64,000 bases of DNA from Kryptolebias marmoratus (lineage: Eukaryota > Chordata > Actinopteri > Cyprinodontiformes > Rivulidae). The stretch covers positions 8,272,673-8,336,672 of the forward strand of contig NC_051450.1 in NCBI RefSeq assembly GCF_001649575.2. The letters run 5' to 3'. The position numbers were made by a program, and so were the translations under genes. The notes under the pieces were generated by a model. It ran no database searches. It saw nothing but the letters and a program-made list of their open reading frames with translations, and was not told where the DNA came from. Below, piece by piece: positions 58,101 through 64,000 of the stretch (the stretch's first letter is position 1; each line of letters opens with the position of its first letter).

Positions 58101-59539
58101 AGATGCCCACAGACTGACAGCCTGAGATCAGTTTGTGATTCAAAGCAGTTTGTTATTGAGGAAAAAATATAAACAATCCATGTCTGATAGTCTGAACCTG
58201 CTGTTGATTAGTTGACTCTGAAGTTCATGACTGCTATTCTGAAGTGCGCTCACATTGTTTACAAGTTAGCATCCGATAAGCTTCAAATTAGCAATGATAA
58301 AAACACTAAAAACAGTTTATTTAACTTTTTTGCCAGAAAAATCAGTCACTACTGGACCACATCAATCTCTGTGTGTGTGCGTGTGCAATAAAAGGCGTTT
58401 ATTCATGACCTTCAAATAAAGTGTTTGTTTGAAGGCTGTCAAAAAGGCTTCCTGTCAGAAAGATTTTTATCCAGAAGGTCCAGCAGGAATCAAACACTCT
58501 GACGTCCTTCGGTTCAGGGTCTAAAAATAATAGCATTTTAAATAATTAATCATATTAGGCAGTAGGTGCTGGCATTCACATTTGTTTCCATGTAAATAAA
58601 AAATGGGTCCAAAATAAAAGCTGATGCTGTTTCCTTTCAGTGCTACATTAATAAAATCATATTGTTTTGGAGTCTATACCGGATGCTTGAAATTTTAATC
58701 TAACAAGTGGGATTTAAAGCCAAACACAGTGCGATGCAGCTTATATGAAGTCATTTGCCATGAAATGGTGTATTAAACATCAGACGATTCAAAAGAGTTT
58801 TAAAAAATAAGTTATTTTGGCTCATTGGTGTTTGAAATGTGCCTTTCCTTTAATCTAAATTCTACAGCCTTAGGATAAAATAATGAAGAAGTGTTTGCGC
58901 AGATACTTCAAAATGAATATGAAACTGAACTGTAAATCAAAAGCATTTCTACTGAAATTGCGGAAAATGTGAACACTTATAGGTGTTCTTTCTGAACACA
59001 CATCAGAGCAGAGAAGCCTGCAATTATCCTTTGGTCGGATGGCACAACTGGAAGAAACACACGAGGATAATAGTGTTTCTTTGAAGATAAAGACGGAAGG
59101 GGGGGGGGATTATCTCACCAACAACTGGTTCAAAAGGACTTCACGGCACCCAAATACCAAAAATAAAGACTCAACAAGCACTGGGGAAAAAGCTGCAAAT
59201 GGTAAAAGAACACAGTAGGTGTTTTGTTAAATTTATAGAGTAAAATTAAAAAAAATTAAAAAAATTAATTTTTACCAGGATTGGGATGGGACAATTTATT
59301 TATTTTTCTGTGGGAGTGGGATGAGACAGGAGTGAAGATCCACTCCCATGTCACCCTCTACACTGAAGCCATTTTCATAAATATATATTAAACAAGATGA
59401 ATATGGTACCAACAGGTCGGGGGTAATTCAGCTTATGGCCATAAGAGAAAAATAAAAGAATTAGTTGGTTTGACAAAACATTTCAAGTCAAAACAAACTA
59501 TTAACAAATAAATTTATGTTGGAGAATAAGAAGTGAGAC
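58101..59539. other. Intergenic or intronic stretch with a degraded repeat
   Basis: Segment 59270-59370 (GGGATGGGACAATTTATTTA; GTGGGAGTGGGATGAGACAG; CTCCCATGTCACCCTCTAC) reads like the end of a teleost hAT-type repeat. Otherwise AT-rich without a gene. Confidence 0.35.
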
Positions 59540-59743
59540 ACTTGAACAAATTTAGTCAAACACATCCACACAACATTTTAGGGACCCATTTTTCTGACAT
59601 AAAAGTTAAATAAACTGGTTTTAGTGTTTTAGTCAATAATTTCCTAAGTGGGTGACTTGTGGAGACGAGCTGCCATCCTGGGTTCATGACGTGCGCTGTG
59701 CCACAGCCAGCCAAGAACGCCGCTACTGTCCGGTTGTTTACTA

Positions 59744-59941
59744 GTGGAAATGGAAGAAGAAGCCTTTTCTGAACACGAAGAAATGCTGGAAGACTTGGTG
59801 GGAGTAATGGATATACAACCACACCAGTATGAACCTGAACCGACGGCTGGATCTCCAGAATCAGATGAAAACTCTTCAGATTTGGATTCTGATGATCACC
59901 AGAACCATCATGGCCTACAAAACAAGGCGCATAACGACTGA
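59744..59941 (+). pseudogene. P2X7-like intracellular domain remnant (N-terminal)
   Basis: The 65-codon frame begins MEMEEEAFSEHEEMLEDLVG, then VMDIQPHQYEPEP and the acidic ESDENSSDLDSDDHQ. The phrase IQP-x-QYEPEP followed by an acidic stretch is how the N-terminus of the 'P2X purinoceptor 7-like' intracellular-domain proteins of fish reads. Just past the stop, another frame gives VGNVEQ, where intact relatives have a G-N-x-x-W-C motif. The cysteine-rich remainder is missing. It is a truncated, non-functional remnant carried by the element. Confidence 0.5.
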
Positions 59942-60162
59942 GTTGGGAATGTGGAACAGTGAGAACTGATAAACCCCAGATCGTTGTCATGACATCAGTA
60001 CACAACACTGCAAATCAACATAAAGATGGCAGGAGAGAGCTAACGATGCTAACTCAAGCTAACCTGATGCTAACTTCTAAACAACGTGAGCGCGCCTCGG
60101 AGTAGCATTTATAAACTCTCACAGCGAATCCAGCGAGCCCGCAGCTGAACCCAGCTGCTTTT

Positions 60163-60348
60163 TTAGAGTGAAGCCAGTCTACCGCTGTAACGAGGGTCGG
60201 AGCGGTGCTTCCCTTTGAAGTGGTCCGAACCTGAGTTCTGATAGTAATTCCCACATCGGAGTTTATGGATACAGATCTTAGGAACATTTTTATCTTTCGA
60301 GAAGCCAAAAATGAAACTCCAGTGGTATTTTCTGGCTGATTTGAACAA
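60163..60348 (-). pseudogene. THAP-like zinc finger exon, reverse copy
   Basis: The minus-strand frame includes HWSFIFGFSKDKNVPKICIH then KLRCGNYYQNSGSDHFKGKH and RSDPRYSGRLASL, parallel to the copy at 57.72 kb. The N-terminal cysteines are lost to mutation or a frameshift. Confidence 0.55.
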
Positions 60349-60606
60349 TCAATTCTAACGAACTGAACTATATTTTACCGGTATTCATCCACTCACTGAA
60401 GAATGGCTGAAGCTAAGCGGACGTCACACTTGAGGGAAAAGTCACGGAAAAAGCCAAAAACACCCAAGCGGTTTCTTCAATGTTTGTTTAAAAAAAAAAA
60501 TAGCATAACTGTTTTGTTTTGTTTTTTTTAAATTTTACAATAAGCATATTTTGATTTTTTTTTTCAACTGATGTTGGCTTCAAAATACCTTTCAGTTCAG
60601 CTTTAA

Positions 60607-61189
60607 ACCATAATGGCTGTCAAAATACCCCTTTTTTATTCCGATTTTACTATTCCTATTTTAATAAATAAGCAAAATCAGTGGAGTCAGGTTTTGTTGC
60701 CAAAAATTACAAGTCGTTTGTTTATATTCGAACATTGGTGAGTTCACTTTGGACAGTCTTGAGGCACGACGGCTATTAAGCTGGTAAAATAATCCCTGGA
60801 TGAAAACAGACTCAGAGAGAGAACGATGGAATCAGAGACGCCGGGTGTAAAGAGGAAAAGATAAAGTTTTCCTCTCTGTTTCTGAAATGAGATGAAGCTT
60901 TGTTTACTTTCACACCAATTTGCACTTTCATTCATGTGTCCAAATCATCTAGTTTGGACCAGGCCAACAGAGACCATAATGACCCTCAGGAGGCAGGGTG
61001 TGGTGAGGGTTGTGCTTGAAAGAAGCATCTTGTGTTTTTTCTTTGAAAAGCTTGGAACGTCTAAAGCTTTTCCGTTTAAATTGAGAAATCCCCTTGAGTG
61101 AGAACAACAGAATCAAGGAAAGAACAGATGCCTTTTTAAAACTCTTCTGAGATGAATCTGAAGCTTACAGTCCATGTATGTTTTCATAG
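60607..61189. other. Stretch without recognised genes
   Basis: Only short chance frames and AT-rich sequence. Confidence 0.35.
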
Positions 61190-61455
61190 ACAGCACTACA
61201 GATTAGTGGTCAGCACTGTTGCCTCACAGCAAGAAGGTCCTGGTTTCAAACCCTGAGGTCTTTCTGTGTGGTATTTGCATGTTCTCCTCGTGTTTGCGTG
61301 GGTTTTCTCTGGGCACTCTGGTTTTTAATTAGCCCTCAGTCTAAAAACATGCATGTTTAGGCTGCTTTCAGGCACAGGCCTCCCTTGAAAAAGAGATCTG
61401 AGATCTCAATGGGATTTGCCTGGTTAAATAAAGATTAATAAATAATAAATAAATA
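61190..61455 (+). mobile_element. SINE-like element with box A/B and LINE-type tail
   Basis: TTAGTGGTCAGCACTGTTGC (box A-like) and GGTTTCAAACCC (box B-like) lie about 30 bases apart, as in a polymerase III promoter. The body carries TTTGCATGTTCTCC and AAAAACATGCATG. The tail ends AATGGGATTTGCCTGGTTAA and then AATAAA repeats, a tail shared by many teleost LINEs and SINEs. Confidence 0.7.
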
Positions 61456-62760
61456 ATAGACAAACCACCTGAAGTTGCAAATGTTAGCCAAGCAGTTGCC
61501 CAGACTCCATGATGTGCTGCTCTGTTCACCATAGCGTCCAAAGGAAAGATGTTTGTGTAACAAACTGAAGAGCTCCACAGAAAGGTTACAGCATGTATTG
61601 CCTTTTAAAAGAATCAGAATCATTAGGAACTGGAATCGTTCAAATCAAACGATGCCCAACCCTACTTAAAAACCTACAATTTTGCAAATCTGGAAATATT
61701 TGGAAAAAATAAATCCAAAATAGTGACTTATAGACAACAATTTTTATGACATACCTTTACTTTGAAAAAGAGTGGAACCAATCCTTGGGGAGTTTAGTGT
61801 TCCTAGTCACTCCAGCAATGTAAAAGGAGCCTAATTGTGCCGCCGTGACATGTGGCTCATATTTGTAATGAGCACTGACCGCTTTTGACCCCAGCTAAGG
61901 TTTCTTCCCTGCCTGCTCTGGAGCTATCGATCTGTTTATGCCTCTCGGCCTTAATAAATGCACGGACGAGGCATGGCAGATTGAAGGAGGGGCACTCTCG
62001 GCTCAAAACAAATAATCCTGGGAAGGTGCGTGAGCGTTTCTCCCGCCACGCGCTTGCAGATTGAACCGTCAAGGTTAGTCGGTCGTACAAACTGCTGCCG
62101 TCTAAAGCAAGACACTCAGCGGCTGTCTGCGACAGCTAAAAAGAAAAAAAAATGTCAGAAATGGCTCCTTTTGTATTGAAAAGAGTGTGAAAAAGAGTCT
62201 TTGACATGACTCTGACAGGTGAAAAAAGATGGCCTGCTTCAAGAAAAGTGGGTCAACAAGAGGTTTAGAGTCAGCCTGAACAAATATTTATACACAGAAG
62301 TGACAGGAACATGGAGGGAAAAAAAAAACAACTTGCTTTTTGCACAAATTAAAGTATTTGTGTAACAGAAGTTAAAGCAAATTTTCCAACCCAAGCTGTT
62401 ATTCCAGACCCTTGATCAGTTTCTGCAAATAATTAACTGTCTTAAAACCATTTTTTTTAAACGAATCTCTTATTTTTCGGCATCATCTGCTTCTATTTAT
62501 GCCAACATGCCTCAATATCTTTCCTTCAGTTTGCTTTTTACTTTGACCAGACTGTAAAAATAAGAGCATAAACATTTTTAAAATTATAAATTAAAATCCC
62601 TTCTTCAAAACTAAAGTTTAGATTTTCATCAGGGAGGCGCCGATGCAGCTTCTCTCAGCTAATCTCCATCTTGGTGTCTGCCATCAGCCAATCGGTAAAT
62701 AAGATAACATCGATCAGCTGACGGCTCCGAGTTATCCACTGAGTCCTGGTTTCCTCGCAT

Positions 62761-62870
62761 TTAAAAGGGGGAAATAAAAAATGTTTGGACAATAACATGA
62801 ATCCAAAAGCAAGTCATAAAAGGTGCTTGTTTTCAGAGTAGTGCATTAAAAAAAAATATCCATTTAAATC
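62761..62870 (+). repeat. Left-end fragment of the Kolobok-like family
   Basis: TTAA then AAGGGGGAAATAAAAAATGT and, further on, AAGTCATAAAAGGTGCTTG and TTTTCAGAGTAGTGCATT parallel the left end at 29.96-30.06 kb. Only about 110 bases are recognisable. Confidence 0.55.
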
Positions 62871-63194
62871 TAAACAAATCTATTTTAAGTCTATCTTTCT
62901 GTCTTTTGGTGTACAGTATCAGCATGTATGCTGAATGCACCAGCATTTATTGCATAAACAATCCTATAATTTAATGAGGATGAAATCGGGTCAAATAAAC
63001 CCAAAATTTACGAAGGCTTCTCTGCCTGTCTTTGTCACCCTATTTTTTTGAGGGCTTCCAGGAGGGTTAAATGTCAGTATCCTCCTATAATTAAAAGCAT
63101 TATTCACACAGTGAGTGGTTCTGGTTTGTCTATTTCTACGGATATACATCCGTTTTACCCAAGCAAGTGTATATGTGCATATTGGCCTGTCTGT

Positions 63195-63235
63195 GTGTCT
63201 GTATGTATGTATCTATAGCTGTATGTATGTGTGTG
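63195..63235. repeat. (GTAT)n-rich imperfect microsatellite
   Basis: CTGTATGTATGTATCTATAG and CTGTATGTATGTGTGTG. Confidence 0.8.
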
Positions 63236-64000
63236 AAGGGGTTCAAACCATGAAGTATTTATCAGTAACGTACTTCCATCATTGGTGTATTCAGAGAACG
63301 ACATCATCTCCAACACACAGCTCCTGAATTGCCACTTCCCTCCAAAGGTACACTGCCATGATGAAGTTGGCCTGTCGCAATTAGGAGAATAGCAGTTTTT
63401 CATGCATTACTAATTGGCATTTTATGACATTTGTGAATGTGTCTTGAAGAAGACTGGGTGTGCGCTGCTGTTGCTGGGATTAAGAACTTTTGCTCATTGC
63501 TCGCCTGTATGTCTAACAGAAGCCGATTGCTCTTAACATCTGAGAGACAGACATCAAGAACTGTCCTTGATAGAGCAAAACGCATGTAAGTTAATACAGC
63601 AGATAAAAACATATTTCCAATACCTCCTTAATTTTTATGTTCCTTAGTGGAATATGATCCCTCCCGGATAAGACCTGTTTCACTGCAGAGATCTGCAAAA
63701 TATACAGGGTTAATAGCACAAACTAACAAATACTTTTCTGTCCAAAATATAATGTTGTCCTGTTTGTTCATGAGAGATAGTTTTAATATTACAAGCGGTT
63801 AATTTCTAGTTTAAATAAATTAAAAACAAAGGTATACCTCCCTCCACTATCTCCCCCCTCCACTGTGTTTTCCAGGGTTACACAGAGTGGTGTTTTGGAA
63901 GCAGGTGGATTTATAAGCCGTTCTGCGAGGCCAGTTTTATTTCAGATGGCCTGAAAAATTGTGTTTTTTTTTTTTTGTTATATTTATATAACATGGAGGA

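Larger units (their letters stand above)
59540..60606. mobile_element. Kolobok-like element with convergent THAP-like and P2X7-like remnants
   Basis: The right end reads TTCAGTTCAGCT directly before TTAA (60603-60606), matching the family in reverse orientation. The left end is diverged; homology with the 36.2 kb copy begins near AGTCAAACACATCC at about 59557. It holds a + strand acidic frame (59744-59941) and a minus-strand THAP-like frame (60348-60163) pointing toward each other. It is the most complete copy in the window. Confidence 0.65.
61456..64000. other. Right end of the window, no gene recognised
   Basis: Contains the Kolobok-like fragment at 62.76 kb and a TATG/TGTG-rich stretch at about 63195-63235. 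No exon of a further gene is visible up to the window edge. Confidence 0.35.

Noticed and set aside
59556..60008. 150-codon minus-strand frame over the P2X7-like remnant
   Set aside because: It is the antisense of the acidic + strand frame, which carries the recognisable motif.

Overview
This 64 kb window looks like nuclear DNA of a teleost fish, probably a percomorph. It is AT-rich, has three assembly gaps (11139-11863, 22966-23756, 43661-43720), is dense in teleost-type transposon remnants and microsatellites, and holds one clear protein-coding gene. Nothing in it looks bacterial or viral, and I see no operon, CRISPR array or complete tRNA/rRNA gene.

The gene is rnf152 on the + strand. Its whole 211-codon reading frame (41341-41976) lies in one exon that begins after a good splice acceptor at 41186. 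The window opens in a GC-rich stretch that ends in a consensus splice donor at 136/137. I read this as a non-coding first exon joined to the coding exon by an intron of about 41 kb. The leader part of the coding exon carries three short upstream ORFs, one of them a bare start-stop. The 3' UTR runs at least several hundred bases past 41976.

The intron (137-41186) holds LINE reverse transcriptase fragments (about 1.6-2.6 kb and 19.2-19.7 kb), a Tc1-like transposase relic (25.7-26.6 kb), a hAT-like terminal-inverted-repeat element broken by a gap (10.5-12.1 kb), Kolobok-like TTAA elements carrying a THAP-like exon (30.0, 33.4 and 36.2 kb), a BED-finger hAT relic (39.2-39.8 kb), SINE-like tRNA-type elements, an inverted-repeat element at 3.5-4.1 kb and a foldback structure just upstream of the coding exon (40.5-40.8 kb).

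Downstream of rnf152 (42.8-64 kb) are a second Tc1-like relic (46.3-47.1 kb), two copies of a repeat carrying nuclear-receptor DR1-like motifs (49.0-49.4 and 55.0-55.5 kb), a PIF/Harbinger derivative with inverted repeats (50.34-51.01 kb), a nested hAT-type insertion with a CGGBP1-like zinc finger and 9-bp target-site duplication (53.04-53.76 kb), and two more Kolobok-like copies (57.5 and 59.5-60.6 kb). One of these carries both a THAP-like and a P2X7-like coding remnant. At 56.40-56.73 kb there is a TATA box, a GC/pyrimidine-rich stretch and a splice donor, which together look like the promoter and untranslated first exon of another + strand gene whose coding part lies beyond the window.

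Nothing here was checked by database search. Family names rest on recognised protein or end motifs, and boundaries of old repeats are approximate. The most unusual items are the Kolobok-like family pairing THAP-like and P2X7-like remnants, the nested CGGBP1-like element, the A-B-A'-B' foldback, and the upstream ORF cluster of rnf152.
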